Below are positions 25,708 to 36,500 of a DNA stretch of 64,000 nt, in pieces. The notes beneath the pieces were generated by a model. The model searched no databases, was not told the origin of the DNA, and saw nothing but the letters and a program-made list of their open reading frames with translations. The stretch is from Eubacterium sp. CAG:252 (lineage in GTDB: Bacteria > Bacillota > Clostridia > Lachnospirales > Lachnospiraceae), in assembly GCA_000436535.1 (NCBI GenBank), contig FR886343.1:20201-84200 (forward strand). The letters are read 5' to 3'. The first letter of the stretch is position 1. Each line of letters opens with the position of its first letter. The position numbers were made by a program, and so were the translations under genes.

Positions 25708-26550
25708 ATGGGTTTATTCAGTGGCAAAGCTGATGCATCAGATAGTTCTAAGGATATATTCAGCAGAATTGATAAGGAAGCTTCAAAAGCTGATATGATG
25801 GTTAATACACTTGGTGACAGCGATCTTGCAAAGCTGTCAGCAGGTATGAAGAGCGAGCTTGCACAGGCAGAAAAGAAGAATTCAATAACAGATAAGCTTG
25901 AGGCAGAGCTTCACAATGATGGTAATGCAGCCAGGGTGGCAGAGAGTATTGGAAAGGAAGAGCCAAAGACAGAACTTGAGGAAATATCAGATGAAACTGC
26001 TGTTATAACAGCAGGACTTGTTGTAAGTGGTAATCTTGATTCAGTTGGTTCAATAGATATATTTGGTACTGTTGATGGGGATGTATCATGTAAGGGAAAG
26101 CTTACAGTAAGCGGAACTATAACAGGTACAACTATTGCAAAGGAAGTATTTGCCAATAATGCACATATTACTGGTAATGTGGAAGCAACGGGTTCTGCAA
26201 AGATAGGCCAGGGAACAGTAGTTGTAGGTGATATAACTGCTACATCTGCTGTTATAGCAGGTGCTATTAAGGGTGATGTTGATGTAAACGGACCGGTTAT
26301 AATTGATTCATCTGCTATTATTGTAGGAGATATAAAGTCTAAGTCAGTACAAATTAATAATGGCGCAACTATAAACGGAAGATGTTTACAGGTTTATGCA
26401 GATGTTGATGTAGAGTCTATATTTAATATAGGTTCAGACAAGAAGGATGCTAAGAAGAAAGAAGAAGCTCCAAAGAAGCCTGCAGCAAAAGAGACTAAGC
26501 CGAATGAAACTAAAGCAAAAGAGCCTGCAGTAAAAGAAATATCAAAGTAA
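25708..26550 (+). CDS. Bactofilin / polymer-forming cytoskeletal protein
   Basis: A 280-residue protein with a central DUF583 beta-helix (about residues 95-240, rungs such as GSIDIFGTVDGDVSCKGKLTVSGTI and ATINGRCLQVYADV). It is flanked by a charged N-terminal region and a Lys/Glu/Pro-rich C-terminal tail. Bactofilins self-assemble into filaments that place cell-wall or motility machinery. I chose the ATG at 25708 because GGAGG lies seven bases before it; the upstream ATG at 25684 has no such box. It is downstream of the receptor terminator, and its promoter is not evident. Confidence 0.88.
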   Translation: MGLFSGKADASDSSKDIFSRIDKEASKADMMVNTLGDSDLAKLSAGMKSELAQAEKKNSITDKLEAELHNDGNAARVAESIGKEEPKTELEEISDETAVITAGLVVSGNLDSVGSIDIFGTVDGDVSCKGKLTVSGTITGTTIAKEVFANNAHITGNVEATGSAKIGQGTVVVGDITATSAVIAGAIKGDVDVNGPVIIDSSAIIVGDIKSKSVQINNGATINGRCLQVYADVDVESIFNIGSDKKDAKKKEEAPKKPAAKETKPNETKAKEPAVKEISK

Positions 26551-26670
26551 GTTAAGGCAGCCAGAGGAATCCAATAATATTATATCGTAAATGACAGCTG
26601 TGCGCACACAGCACATACCGGTTATGCATATCGTGAAAATATTTAAAAGTGCGCAGAAATGAGGATTAAG
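26551..26670. other. Gap before pyrH with a small hairpin
   Basis: The 120-base gap holds one clear small hairpin, GCTGTG (26597-26602) with CACAGC (26607-26612), not followed by T residues. No pyrimidine attenuator or well-formed promoter is evident. Confidence 0.3.
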
Positions 26671-27378
26671 ATGAAAGATATTAAGAGAGTAATACTTAAG
26701 CTTAGTGGTGAAGCTTTATCAGGAGATAAGAAGTCGGGTTATGATGATGAGCTTATAATAGACATCGCAAGACAGGTAAGCCAGATTATAGATAAAGGAA
26801 TTAATGTAGGTGTGGTTATAGGCGGCGGTAACTACTGGAGAGGCCGTTCTAATGACAATATCGACAGAACAAAGGCTGATCAGATAGGTATGCTTGCAAC
26901 TATTATGAACTGCATATATGTATCTGAGATATTCCGTTCACAGGGAATAAAAACTAATATACTTACACCTTTTGAGTGTGGAAGTATGACAAAGCTTTTC
27001 TCTAAGGATAGAGCTAATAAGTACTTTGAGAAGGGAATGGTTGTATTCTTTGCAGGAGGAACAGGACATCCTTACTTTTCTACAGATACAGGAATTGTGC
27101 TAAGAGCTATAGAGCTTGATGCAGATGCTATCCTTTTAGCTAAGGCTATTGATGGTGTATATGATAGCGACCCTAAGCTTAACCCTGATGCCAAGAAGTA
27201 TGACAAGATATCTATCACAGATGTAGTAGACAAGCATCTTGGAGTTATTGATATGACAGCTTCTGTTATGTGTATGGAGAATAAGATGCCACTTATGGTA
27301 TTTGGTCTTAATGAAAAGGACAGTATAGTTAATGCACTTTCAGGAAAGTTTAATGGAACTATTGTCACGGTTGAATAA
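26671..27378 (+). CDS. pyrH: UMP kinase
   Basis: UMP kinase of 235 residues (aspartokinase-like fold) with KRVILKLSGEALSG at the N-terminus, VVIGGGNYWRG, and AGGTGHPYFSTDTGIVLRA. It phosphorylates UMP to UDP in pyrimidine synthesis. The ATG at 26671 follows GAGGA by five bases; an ATG at 26659 overlaps that box. It lies before frr as in most bacteria. Confidence 0.97.
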   Translation: MKDIKRVILKLSGEALSGDKKSGYDDELIIDIARQVSQIIDKGINVGVVIGGGNYWRGRSNDNIDRTKADQIGMLATIMNCIYVSEIFRSQGIKTNILTPFECGSMTKLFSKDRANKYFEKGMVVFFAGGTGHPYFSTDTGIVLRAIELDADAILLAKAIDGVYDSDPKLNPDAKKYDKISITDVVDKHLGVIDMTASVMCMENKMPLMVFGLNEKDSIVNALSGKFNGTIVTVE

Positions 27379-27479
27379 TATATCTTATAATATACCGGTC
27401 ATAACTTAATAATTAGAGTTGATTATTACGCAATATTATTGTAATATGAGAAAGTAGCAGTTTATATAGTGAATCAGCG

Positions 27480-27497
27480 TTCTGCATGTTTGCAGAA
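27480..27497 (+). promoter_or_regulatory. Small hairpin in the frr leader
   Basis: TTCTGCA (27480-27486) and TGCAGAA (27491-27497) form a perfect 7-bp hairpin with a four-base loop, 33 bases ahead of the frr ATG. No T-tract follows. Confidence 0.35.
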
Positions 27498-27529
27498 TTA
27501 TAATAAGTTTAAGAAAGAGAGTATTGATA

Positions 27530-28081
27530 ATGAGCGATATCAGAGAATATGAAGAAAAGATGAAAAAGTCTGTAGAGGCTTTAAAGGAAGATTATACAAC
27601 AATCAGGGCAGGAAGAGCTAATCCACATATCTTAGATAAGATTAAGGTAGACTACTATGGTACACCTACATCACTTCAGCAGGTTGCCAATATCTCAGTT
27701 CCAGAGGCACGTATGATTCAGATTCAGCCTTGGGAAACAAGCCTTATAAAGGATATTGAAAAGGCTATCCTTGTGTCAGACTTAGGACTTACACCTAACA
27801 ATGATGGTAAGGTTATAAGACTTATATTCCCTGAACTTACAGAGGAAAGACGTAAGGAGCTTGCAAAGGACGTAAAGAAGAAGGGTGACAATGCCAAGGT
27901 TGCTATAAGAAATGTAAGACGTGATGCGAATGACGCAGTTAAGAAGGAAAATAAGGCTGGAGATATTTCAGATGATGAGGCTAAGAACTTAGAGGATGAA
28001 GTTCAGAAGCTCACAGATAAATATGTAGCTCAGATTGATAAAGCAATCGAAGAGAAGTCCGCAGAGATACTTACAGTATAA
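27530..28081 (+). CDS. frr: Ribosome recycling factor
   Basis: RRF of 183 residues containing TIRAGRANPHILDKIKVDYYGTPTSLQQVANISVPEARM and LTEERRKELAKDVKKKGDNAKVAIRNVRRDAND, the two diagnostic stretches. It splits post-termination ribosomes with EF-G. The ATG at 27530 is preceded by an AAGAAAGAGAG purine tract. An in-frame TTG at 27524 is an unlikely alternative. Confidence 0.97.
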   Translation: MSDIREYEEKMKKSVEALKEDYTTIRAGRANPHILDKIKVDYYGTPTSLQQVANISVPEARMIQIQPWETSLIKDIEKAILVSDLGLTPNNDGKVIRLIFPELTEERRKELAKDVKKKGDNAKVAIRNVRRDANDAVKKENKAGDISDDEAKNLEDEVQKLTDKYVAQIDKAIEEKSAEILTV

Positions 28082-28091
28082 AAATGAGTGG

Positions 28092-28127
28092 TAAAGGCTG
28101 TTGGTTAATGCAACAGCCTTTATTTTT
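28092..28127 (+). terminator. Intrinsic terminator after frr
   Basis: TAAAGGCTGTTG (28092-28103), loop GTTAATG, CAACAGCCTTTA (28111-28122), then five T residues. A perfect 12-bp stem. Confidence 0.92.
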
Positions 28128-28190
28128 ACAAAAAGTAGTCAGGATTAAACATTTGCTTTATGATATAAAAAGTGGAAAGTGGAGATATAT

Positions 28191-28925
28191 ATGGATAACT
28201 TTAATGAAGAATTAGGATTAAAGATACCTGCACATGTCGCTGTTATTCTTGATGGTAATGGACGCTGGGCCAAGAAAAGACATATGCCACGTACTTATGG
28301 ACATATGCAGGGCAGCAAAGTAGTAGAGGATATGTTATATGTAGCAGATGACCTTGGAATAAAGTACTTTACGGTATATGCATTTTCAACAGAGAACTGG
28401 AAAAGGTCGATAGAGGAAGTAGGTACACTTATGAATATATTAAGAAAGTACCTTAAGGACTGTGTAAAGAAGTCTATGAAGAATAATGTAAAATGCCGTG
28501 TAATAGGAAGAAAAGAAGAACTCAGTGAGGATATAATAGAAAGTATCAATAATCTTGAGGAAAAGACTAAGAATAATACAGGTCTTAACTTTACCATAGC
28601 CATAAACTATGGTGGAAGAGATGAGATAGTAAGAGCTGTCAGAAAGATAGCAGATAAGGTTAAGGCAGGAGAGATAGAGACATCTGATATAGATGAGGCT
28701 ATGATAAGCGATAATCTTGACACAGCAGGAATACCTGACCCTGACCTTCTTATAAGAACAAGCGGAGAGCAGCGATTATCTAACTATCTGCCATGGCAGC
28801 TTGCTTATACAGAGTTTTACTTTACAGATGTGTACTGGCCTGACTTTAACAGGGAAGAGCTTATAAAGGCTTGTGAAAAGTACAACAAGAGAGAAAGAAG
28901 ATATGGCGGAGTTAAGGAGGAGTAA
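28191..28925 (+). CDS. uppS: Undecaprenyl pyrophosphate synthase
   Basis: A 244-residue cis-prenyltransferase with the catalytic motif HVAVILDGNGRWAKKRHMPR, YAFSTENWKRS and DLLIRTSGEQRLSNYLPWQLAYTEFYFTD. It makes the C55 lipid carrier for cell-wall synthesis. The ATG at 28191 follows GTGGAG by about six bases. It lies downstream of the frr terminator, and the next gene begins three bases after its stop. Confidence 0.97.
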   Translation: MDNFNEELGLKIPAHVAVILDGNGRWAKKRHMPRTYGHMQGSKVVEDMLYVADDLGIKYFTVYAFSTENWKRSIEEVGTLMNILRKYLKDCVKKSMKNNVKCRVIGRKEELSEDIIESINNLEEKTKNNTGLNFTIAINYGGRDEIVRAVRKIADKVKAGEIETSDIDEAMISDNLDTAGIPDPDLLIRTSGEQRLSNYLPWQLAYTEFYFTDVYWPDFNREELIKACEKYNKRERRYGGVKEE

Positions 28926-28928
28926 GCT

Positions 28929-29741
28929 TTGTTAAAAAGAGTAATAAGTGGAATATGTCTTGTTGCCATAACTGCTCCTGCGCTTTACTTTGGTGGCTGG
29001 TTTTTATATGCACTGTGTCTTGTTATATCACTTGTCGGCAACTTTGAGCTTTTAAGGGTTGCAGGACTTGAGAAAAGTCCGCTTGGAATATGCGCATATG
29101 TGGCTACAATAGCCTATTATATGACAATGCTCAGTCCAGACCACAGATACAGCATACTCGTGCTTGTGGCAGCATTTCTTGCGCAGATGTCGGTGTATGT
29201 ATTCACATTTCCAAAGTATAAGGCGGAAAACGTTATGTGGTCATTCTTTGGCATAATATATGTGACTGTGATGCTTGCATATATATATGAAACAAGAACA
29301 CTTGATAACGGAGTATATCTTGTATGGCTTATATTTGTTTCGTCATGGGGCAATGACACATTTGCATACTTTACGGGTGTGCTTATAGGAAAGCATAAGA
29401 TGGCACCTGTATTATCACCTAAGAAGTCAGTTGAGGGTGCTGTCGGCGGAATAGCCGGAGCTACAATACTTGGTATAATATATGGAAGCATAGTGAGTAC
29501 AAGGATGTCAGAGGTTATAGGAAGTCCTGTGCTTACATTTGCAGTTGCAAGCTGTGTTGGGGCAATGCTAGCCATAGTGGGCGACCTTGCAGCCTCAGCT
29601 ATCAAGAGAAATTATAACGTAAAGGACTATGGTAAGCTTATTCCGGGTCATGGTGGTATATTAGACAGGTTTGACAGCGTAATATTTACAGCACCTGTTG
29701 TATACTGGGCGATAGTTATTATCAATGGACTTGGAATGTAA
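28929..29741 (+). CDS. cdsA: Phosphatidate cytidylyltransferase
   Basis: CdsA of 270 residues, a polytopic membrane protein with about eight helices. The C-terminal signature region covers SWGNDTFAYFTGVLIGKHKMAPVLSPKKSVEGAVGG and GDLAASAIKRNYNVKDYGKLIPGHGGILDRFDS. It makes CDP-diacylglycerol. The start codon is TTG at 28929 with an excellent AAGGAGG box eight bases upstream, inside the end of uppS. Confidence 0.96.
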   Translation: MLKRVISGICLVAITAPALYFGGWFLYALCLVISLVGNFELLRVAGLEKSPLGICAYVATIAYYMTMLSPDHRYSILVLVAAFLAQMSVYVFTFPKYKAENVMWSFFGIIYVTVMLAYIYETRTLDNGVYLVWLIFVSSWGNDTFAYFTGVLIGKHKMAPVLSPKKSVEGAVGGIAGATILGIIYGSIVSTRMSEVIGSPVLTFAVASCVGAMLAIVGDLAASAIKRNYNVKDYGKLIPGHGGILDRFDSVIFTAPVVYWAIVIINGLGM

Positions 29742-29767
29742 GCAAAGTCAGAAAGGGGTTAGTTACG

Positions 29768-30910
29768 ATGAGAGGTATATCAGTACTGGGTTCAACAGGC
29801 TCTATAGGAACACAGACACTAGATGTTATAAGAAGAAATAATGATATAAAGGTTGTTGCACTTGCAGCAGGTACAAGGGTGGATGACCTTGAAAAGCAGG
29901 TAAGGGAGTTTAAGCCTGAGCTTGTGTGCATAGGAAGTGAAAAGCTTGCAGATGAGCTTAAGATTAAGCTTTCTGATGTTGATGTAAAGATAGTATATGG
30001 CGATGAAGGTCTTGTTGAGGCAGCTACTATTGAGAGCGCAGATATAGTGCTTACAGCTGTTGTAGGTATGATGGGCATTGTTCCTACTATAGAGGCAATA
30101 AAAGCACATAAGGATATTGCACTTGCCAACAAGGAGACACTTGTAACAGCGGGTCATATTATTATGAAGCTTGCAAAAGATAACGGAGTTAATATATATC
30201 CGGTTGACAGTGAGCATTCAGCCATATTCCAGTCACTTAACGGTGAATATAAAAGAGAGGTTGAAAGAATTCTGCTCACAGCTTCAGGCGGACCGTTCAG
30301 GGGTAAGAAGAGAGCTGACCTTGCCAATGTAACACTTGAGGATGCACTTAACCATCCTAACTGGGCTATGGGACGTAAGATAACTATAGATTCTTCAACT
30401 ATGGTAAACAAAGGACTTGAAGTTATGGAGGCACAGTGGCTTTTTGACGTGCCATCATCCAAGGTATGTGTGGTTGTCCAGCCACAGAGTATAATACATT
30501 CCATGGTTGAGTTTGTGGATGGCGGTATTATGGCACAGCTTGGAAGTCCTGATATGAGACTTCCTATCCAGTATGCGCTTTATTATCCACACCGTAGAGA
30601 GCTTAACACTAAGAGAGTAGATTTCTTTGAGCTTGGACAGATAACATTTGAAAAGCCTGATATGGAAACCTTTAAGGGACTTAAGCTTGCTTATGAGGCT
30701 TCTGATAAGGGCGGTAATATACCAACAGCTTTTAACGCAGCCAATGAGCTGGCAGTTGCCAGGTTCTTAGACAGAAAGATAAAGTATCTTGATATACCAG
30801 ATATTATAGAGTACGCTATGAATGAGGTAAGCTTTATTGATAACCCGTCAGTAGATGAGATTCTTGATACAGAGAAGAGTGTATATGAGATGATCGGAGG
30901 AAAGTGGTAA
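29768..30910 (+). CDS. dxr: 1-deoxy-D-xylulose 5-phosphate reductoisomerase
   Basis: DXR of 380 residues with the NADPH-binding motif SVLGSTGSIGTQTLDVI, LANKETLVTAG, the metal site PVDSEHSAIFQ and NHPNWAMGRKITIDSSTMVNKGLEVMEA. It commits the MEP isoprenoid pathway, supplying precursors for UppS. With ispG nearby it shows that the organism uses the MEP route. It follows cdsA by 26 bases and rseP starts one base later. Confidence 0.97.
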   Translation: MRGISVLGSTGSIGTQTLDVIRRNNDIKVVALAAGTRVDDLEKQVREFKPELVCIGSEKLADELKIKLSDVDVKIVYGDEGLVEAATIESADIVLTAVVGMMGIVPTIEAIKAHKDIALANKETLVTAGHIIMKLAKDNGVNIYPVDSEHSAIFQSLNGEYKREVERILLTASGGPFRGKKRADLANVTLEDALNHPNWAMGRKITIDSSTMVNKGLEVMEAQWLFDVPSSKVCVVVQPQSIIHSMVEFVDGGIMAQLGSPDMRLPIQYALYYPHRRELNTKRVDFFELGQITFEKPDMETFKGLKLAYEASDKGGNIPTAFNAANELAVARFLDRKIKYLDIPDIIEYAMNEVSFIDNPSVDEILDTEKSVYEMIGGKW

Positions 30911-30911
30911 A

Positions 30912-32348
30912 TTGGTTATAAATGTAATATTGGCGATTCTTGTACTCAGTATAATAATCATAATACATGAGTTCGGACACTTTATAGTTGCAAAGGCTAA
31001 TGGAATAACGGTAGTCGAATTCTCATTAGGCTTTGGGCCTAAGCTTATACATTTTAAAAAGGGCGAAACAGAATACTGTTTAAAGCTGCTGCCTTTCGGT
31101 GGTGCGTGTATTATGCTTGGTGAAGATTTTCTTGAAGCCGATGAGGATGAAGATGAAGATACAACAGCGAATGAAGATAAGTCAGGCTATGAAAATACTA
31201 CAGACAATATAGATAAATCTTCATACGGTCAGACTGCCGGTGGTTATATGTCACAGAAAGCAAAGGATGAGGCGCTTGAACAGGGATATGATATGTCAAA
31301 GTCATTTGCAAACAAGTCAGTGTGGTCAAGAATAGCTGTTATAGCGGCAGGTCCTCTGTTTAACTTTCTTCTTGCTTTCGTGTGTGCAGTTGTCATAGTT
31401 GGAAGCATAGGCTATGATCCTTGCAGGGTTGATGTGCTTTATGCTAACTCTCCAGCAGCAGAGGCAGGTCTTCAGGAGGGTGACGTAATAGTAAAGGTCA
31501 ACAACCAGAAGGTTACATTTTACAGAGATTATTCTTTCTACAGATATTATCATGCTGACGAGCAGATGAATATAACATATATCAGGGATGGACAGAAGTA
31601 TACAACAACACTTATGCCTGAGTATGTAAAGCAGGAAAAGTACCAGATAGGTATAACACTTGAACAGAATGGAACTATCGATGCAGTTGGTGATGGTACA
31701 CCAGCGGCTGCTGCCGGCATAGAAAAGGGTGATAAGATAACAGCCATCAATGGTGTATCAGTAGATAACAGCACACAGATAAGCGAGCAGATAAACAAGT
31801 GCAACGGACAGAGCATAGATGTTACAGTACAAAGAAATGGTGGCAATGTGACACTCTCAATGACACCTGATTATGTTGAGAATGAGTATTACTATACAGG
31901 CTTAGCGTGCTATGGTGCAAGAGAAAAGGTATCTCCTGTAGGAACGCTTAAGTATGCAGTAAAAGAGGTTGGCTACAGTGTTAATACTGTTATAAAAAGC
32001 CTTGGCATGATGTTTACAGGAAAGGTTGGTATCAATGACCTTTCGGGTCCAGTCGGAACTGTAAGCATAATGAGTGATATTGTAGAAGAGAGTAAGGCAG
32101 ATGGTGCATTTTATGTGTTCCTCAATCTTCTTAATCTTGCAGGGCTTATAAGCTCTAATCTTGGTGTTATGAATCTTCTTCCGATACCGGCACTTGACGG
32201 CGGAAGACTGGTATTTCTTGTGCTCGAGGTGTTAAGAGGAAAGCCTGTAAAGAAGGAACACGAAGGAATAGTGCATTTCGTAGGAATGATACTGCTTCTT
32301 ATACTTATGGTTTATATTATGTTTAAGGATATAAGAGGCTTATTCTGA
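30912..32348 (+). CDS. rseP: Site-2 intramembrane metalloprotease RseP/RasP
   Basis: A 478-residue M50 protease. The zinc motif HEFGH lies at about residues 18-22 in the first membrane helix, and the second metal ligand region is MNLLPIPALDGGRL near residue 430. Two PDZ modules occur in tandem (SPAAEAGLQEGDVIVKVNN and TPAAAAGIEKGDKITAING). A very acidic insertion of about 45 residues (LEADEDEDEDTTANEDK) sits before the PDZ region and makes the protein longer than most relatives. It cleaves anti-sigma factors and signal-peptide remnants. The start is TTG at 30912, with GGAGG eleven bases upstream. Confidence 0.94.
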   Translation: MVINVILAILVLSIIIIIHEFGHFIVAKANGITVVEFSLGFGPKLIHFKKGETEYCLKLLPFGGACIMLGEDFLEADEDEDEDTTANEDKSGYENTTDNIDKSSYGQTAGGYMSQKAKDEALEQGYDMSKSFANKSVWSRIAVIAAGPLFNFLLAFVCAVVIVGSIGYDPCRVDVLYANSPAAEAGLQEGDVIVKVNNQKVTFYRDYSFYRYYHADEQMNITYIRDGQKYTTTLMPEYVKQEKYQIGITLEQNGTIDAVGDGTPAAAAGIEKGDKITAINGVSVDNSTQISEQINKCNGQSIDVTVQRNGGNVTLSMTPDYVENEYYYTGLACYGAREKVSPVGTLKYAVKEVGYSVNTVIKSLGMMFTGKVGINDLSGPVGTVSIMSDIVEESKADGAFYVFLNLLNLAGLISSNLGVMNLLPIPALDGGRLVFLVLEVLRGKPVKKEHEGIVHFVGMILLLILMVYIMFKDIRGLF

Positions 32349-32452
32349 TAAGGATATTGGGATAACTTGTAATCTGATAATTATCCGGTATCCGGCATAT
32401 ACAAGATATACTGTGATAAAGTGCGACAAGGGCAGCAGAAAAGGAGGTTTTT

Positions 32453-33508
32453 ATGTACAGGGATAATACAAAGATTATAAAGATAGGTGATAAGCTTATT
32501 GGCGGTGGTAATCCGATTATGATTCAGTCGATGACTAATACACATACAGAGGATGTAAAGGCTACTGTAGAACAGATATTAAGGTTAGAAAAGGCAGGAT
32601 GCGATATTATAAGATGTACAGTGCCAACTATAGAAGCTGCCAATGCGGTAAAAGAGATTAAAAAGCAGATTCATATTCCACTTGTTGCAGATATACATTT
32701 TGACTATAAGATGGCTATTGCAGCTATGGAAAATGGTGCTGATAAGATAAGAATTAATCCCGGTAATATCGGTGGTACAGACAAGATTAAAGCTGTTGTT
32801 GATGTTGCAAAGTCAAGAAATATACCTATAAGAGTAGGCGTAAACAGTGGTTCTCTTGAAAAAGACCTTGTAGAAAAGTATAATGGTGTTACAGCAGAGG
32901 GTCTTGTTGAGAGTGCTCTTGATAAGGTTAAGATTATCGAGGACTTAGGATATGATAATCTTGTTATAAGTATCAAGTCTTCTGATGTGATGATGTGTGT
33001 AAAGGCGCATGAGCTTATAGCAAAGCAGACTGATTATCCGCTGCATGTGGGCATAACAGAGTCAGGAACTATATTCTCAGGAAGTATAAAGTCATCTATC
33101 GGACTTGGTCTTATACTTAATCAGGGCATCGGCGATACGATAAGAGTATCACTTACAGATGACCCGGTAAGAGAGGTCGAGGCTGCAAAGCTTATATTAA
33201 GAACGCTTGGTCTTAGAAAAGGCGGAATAGAGGTTGTATCGTGTCCTACCTGTGGAAGGACAAAGATTGACCTTATAGGTCTTGCATCTAAGGTTGAGGA
33301 GCTTGTTAAGAACTATGACCTTGACATAAAGCTTGCTGTTATGGGTTGTGTTGTCAATGGTCCCGGTGAAGCTAAGGAAGCCGACCTTGGAATAGCAGGC
33401 GGTGATGGCTGTGGAGTTCTTATAAAGCACGGAGAGATTATAAGAAAGTTTGACGAAGATAAGCTGTTATCAGTGTTAAAGGAAGAACTTGATAACTGGC
33501 AGGCATAA
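32453..33508 (+). CDS. ispG: 4-hydroxy-3-methylbut-2-en-1-yl diphosphate synthase
   Basis: IspG of 351 residues, an Fe-S enzyme of the MEP pathway. It contains PIMIQSMTNTHTEDV at the N-terminus, the TIM-barrel stretch KIRINPGNIGG, and the cluster-binding cysteines in VVSCPTCGRTKIDL and MGCVVNGPGEAKEADLG. AAAGGAGG precedes the ATG. It occupies the place where B. subtilis has proS, between rasP and polC. Confidence 0.97.
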   Translation: MYRDNTKIIKIGDKLIGGGNPIMIQSMTNTHTEDVKATVEQILRLEKAGCDIIRCTVPTIEAANAVKEIKKQIHIPLVADIHFDYKMAIAAMENGADKIRINPGNIGGTDKIKAVVDVAKSRNIPIRVGVNSGSLEKDLVEKYNGVTAEGLVESALDKVKIIEDLGYDNLVISIKSSDVMMCVKAHELIAKQTDYPLHVGITESGTIFSGSIKSSIGLGLILNQGIGDTIRVSLTDDPVREVEAAKLILRTLGLRKGGIEVVSCPTCGRTKIDLIGLASKVEELVKNYDLDIKLAVMGCVVNGPGEAKEADLGIAGGDGCGVLIKHGEIIRKFDEDKLLSVLKEELDNWQA

Positions 33509-33523
33509 GAGGGAAGAGAGATT

Positions 33524-36500
33524 ATGTATAAGTTTTTGGATGTTTTCAGAACATTGAAGCTGCCAGATGATATAAGAGTATATATGGAAAATGTGGAGGT
33601 CACGAAGGTTTCGAAGACCTCCACTAATTCTCTTGCGAGAGTATACATTAAGAATGATAAAGTTATAAGTAAAAAGATTATATATAAGGTCGAAGATGCT
33701 TTAAAAAAGCAGATATTCCGTATACAGAATATGGATGTCAGGATTATTGACCGGTACAGGCTGTCAGAACAGTACACTCCACAGACTATTATGGATGTGT
33801 ATTATGACAGTATACTTTTTGAGTTAGAGAAGTACTGGACACTTGAGTATAATCTTTTAAAAAATTCAACGTGGGAGTTTGAAAAGAGCGACCTTTTGGT
33901 GCTTACACTTGAAGATGGATTCCTTGCAAGAACATATGCTGATAATCTGACAGACTACTTTAAGAAAATATATCTTAACAGATTTGGTTTTGAGATAGAT
34001 GTTGAGTATAGGTATTCACATAAGACGGAGAGTCACTATGAAAGAGAAAATGCACATAAGTTAAACTTGCGTGTAAAACAGATAGAGGAACAGCTTCAGG
34101 CGGCAACGCAGAATGGTGAGGGAGATGCGAAGACTGTGAGTGAGGCTGATAAGAATAAGAAGAGAGCTGAACAGAAGGCGAAAGCAGCAGCATTTTTCAG
34201 TGAGAGAGGTGCCAGCGGAAAAGACCTTACAAGATACAGAAAGCCGGCTAATCAGGATGTTCTGTACGGTCGTGACTTCAATGATGAGATAACTGCTATA
34301 GACCAGTTAGAAACACCTGTTGGAGAGGTGGTTATCAATGGTATGGTTATGAGTGTTGAGCCAAGACAGATAAGAGATGAAAGAACTATCCTTTCAATAG
34401 CTGTTACGGACTTTACAGACAGTATTATAGTTAAAATGTTTATAAAGAATGAACAGCTTGAGGATATATATAGTTTTGTAAAGGAAGGCAATTTCCTTAA
34501 GATAAAAGGAATTGCAGCTATGGATAAGTTTGACCAGGAGATTACAATATCAAATGTTTCTGGCATAAGAAAAGGAACCGATAACAGAAGTGTAAGGACT
34601 GACCTTGCACTCAATAAGCGTGTTGAGCTACACTGCCATACTAAGATGAGTGATATGGATGGTGTATCTTATGCAAGCGATATTATCAATCAGGCGATTA
34701 AGTGGGGACACAAGGCAGTTGCCATAACAGACCACGGGGTTGTACAGGCATTTACAGAAGCCTACCATACTATGCAGAAGCTCTGGGGTAAGTATGAGGC
34801 AAAGGGGGAAAAGCTTGACTTTAAGGTTATATACGGTGTTGAAGCATATCTTGTGGATGACACTAAAAAGATAGTAACTAATCCAAAGGGACAGGACTTT
34901 GCGGGTGATTTCGTGGTATTTGACCTTGAAACAACAGGTTTCTCGGCACTTGTGGATAAGGTGATTGAGATTGGAGCTGTAAAGATTAGAAATGGAGAGA
35001 TAGTAGACCGTTTCTCAACATTTGTTAATCCTAAAGTTCCAATATCCTTCCGAATAGAAAATCTTACGGGAATAAGCGACCAGATGGTTATGGGTTCTAA
35101 GACTATAGAGGAAATTCTGCCGGAATTCCTTGAGTTCTGTGAGGGCTGTGTTATGGTTGCGCACAATGCTGAGTTTGATATGAGTTTTATTATCAATAAT
35201 GCAGAAAGACAGGGGCTTGAATTCTCACCATCATATATTGATACAGTGCTTCTGTCGCAGTTTCTTATTCCTGCACTTCATAATTATAAGCTGGATACAC
35301 TAACTAAGCATCTTAATGTAGTGCTAGATAACCACCACAGGGCGGTTGATGATGCAGAGGCGACAGCGCATATATTCCTAAAGCTTATCAAAATGCTTGC
35401 GGACAGGGACATATTCACGCTTGATAAGCTCAATGAGGAGGGGGCGCTCGATGAAGAATCTATAAAGAAGCTACACCAGTATCACTGTATTATTCTGGCA
35501 GCCAATGAGATGGGGAGAATTAATCTTTACAGACTTGTGTCAGCATCACATATGAAGTACTTTAACAGATTTCCAAAGATTCCCAAAAGTCTTGTGAACC
35601 AGTACAGGGAAGGCCTTATCATAGGAAGTGCATGTGAGGCGGGTGAGCTGTTCCGCGCCATGGTAAATGGACGTTCTGATGCTGAAATTGCAAGAATAGT
35701 AAGTTTTTATGATTATCTTGAAGTCCAGCCTATAGGTAATAACAGGTTTATGATAGAAAAGGAAGATTACTATGTAAAGGATGAGGAAGACTTAAGAGAT
35801 CTTAACAGGAGAGTTATATCGCTTGGGGAGAAGTTTGACAAGCCTGTTGTGGCTACGTGCGATGTGCATTTCCTTAATCCTGAGGATGAGATATACAGAA
35901 GGATTATTATGGCGGGCAAGGGCTTTGATGATGCCGACAGCCAGCCGCCGCTGTATCTTCACACGACTGATGAAATGCTTCATGAGTTCGATTATCTTGG
36001 AAGTGATAAGGCATATGAGATAGTTGTGACTAACACAAATAAGATTATGGATATGTGTGAGGAGATTATTCCGGTACGTCCTGATAAAAGACCTCCTGTC
36101 ATCGAGAATTCAGACCAGATGTTAAGAACTATATGTCATAACAGGGCACATGAAATATATGGACCTGAGCTTCCGGAGATAGTTACGGAGCGTCTTGAAA
36201 GAGAGCTTAATTCAATTATATCAAATGGTTATTCCGTTATGTACATTATTGCACAGAAGCTTGTGTGGAAGTCCAATGATGATGGCTATCTGGTAGGTTC
36301 AAGAGGTTCGGTCGGTTCTTCATTTGCAGCTACTATGGCTGGTATTACTGAGGTCAATCCGCTGAGTCCGCATTATCTGTGTCCAGAGTGCTATTACGTT
36401 GACTTTTATTCAGATGATGTAAAGAAGTTTGCGGGTGGTGCAGGTTGTGATATGCCGGATAAGTTATGTCCTAAGTGCGGACATAAGCTTAATAAGCTTG

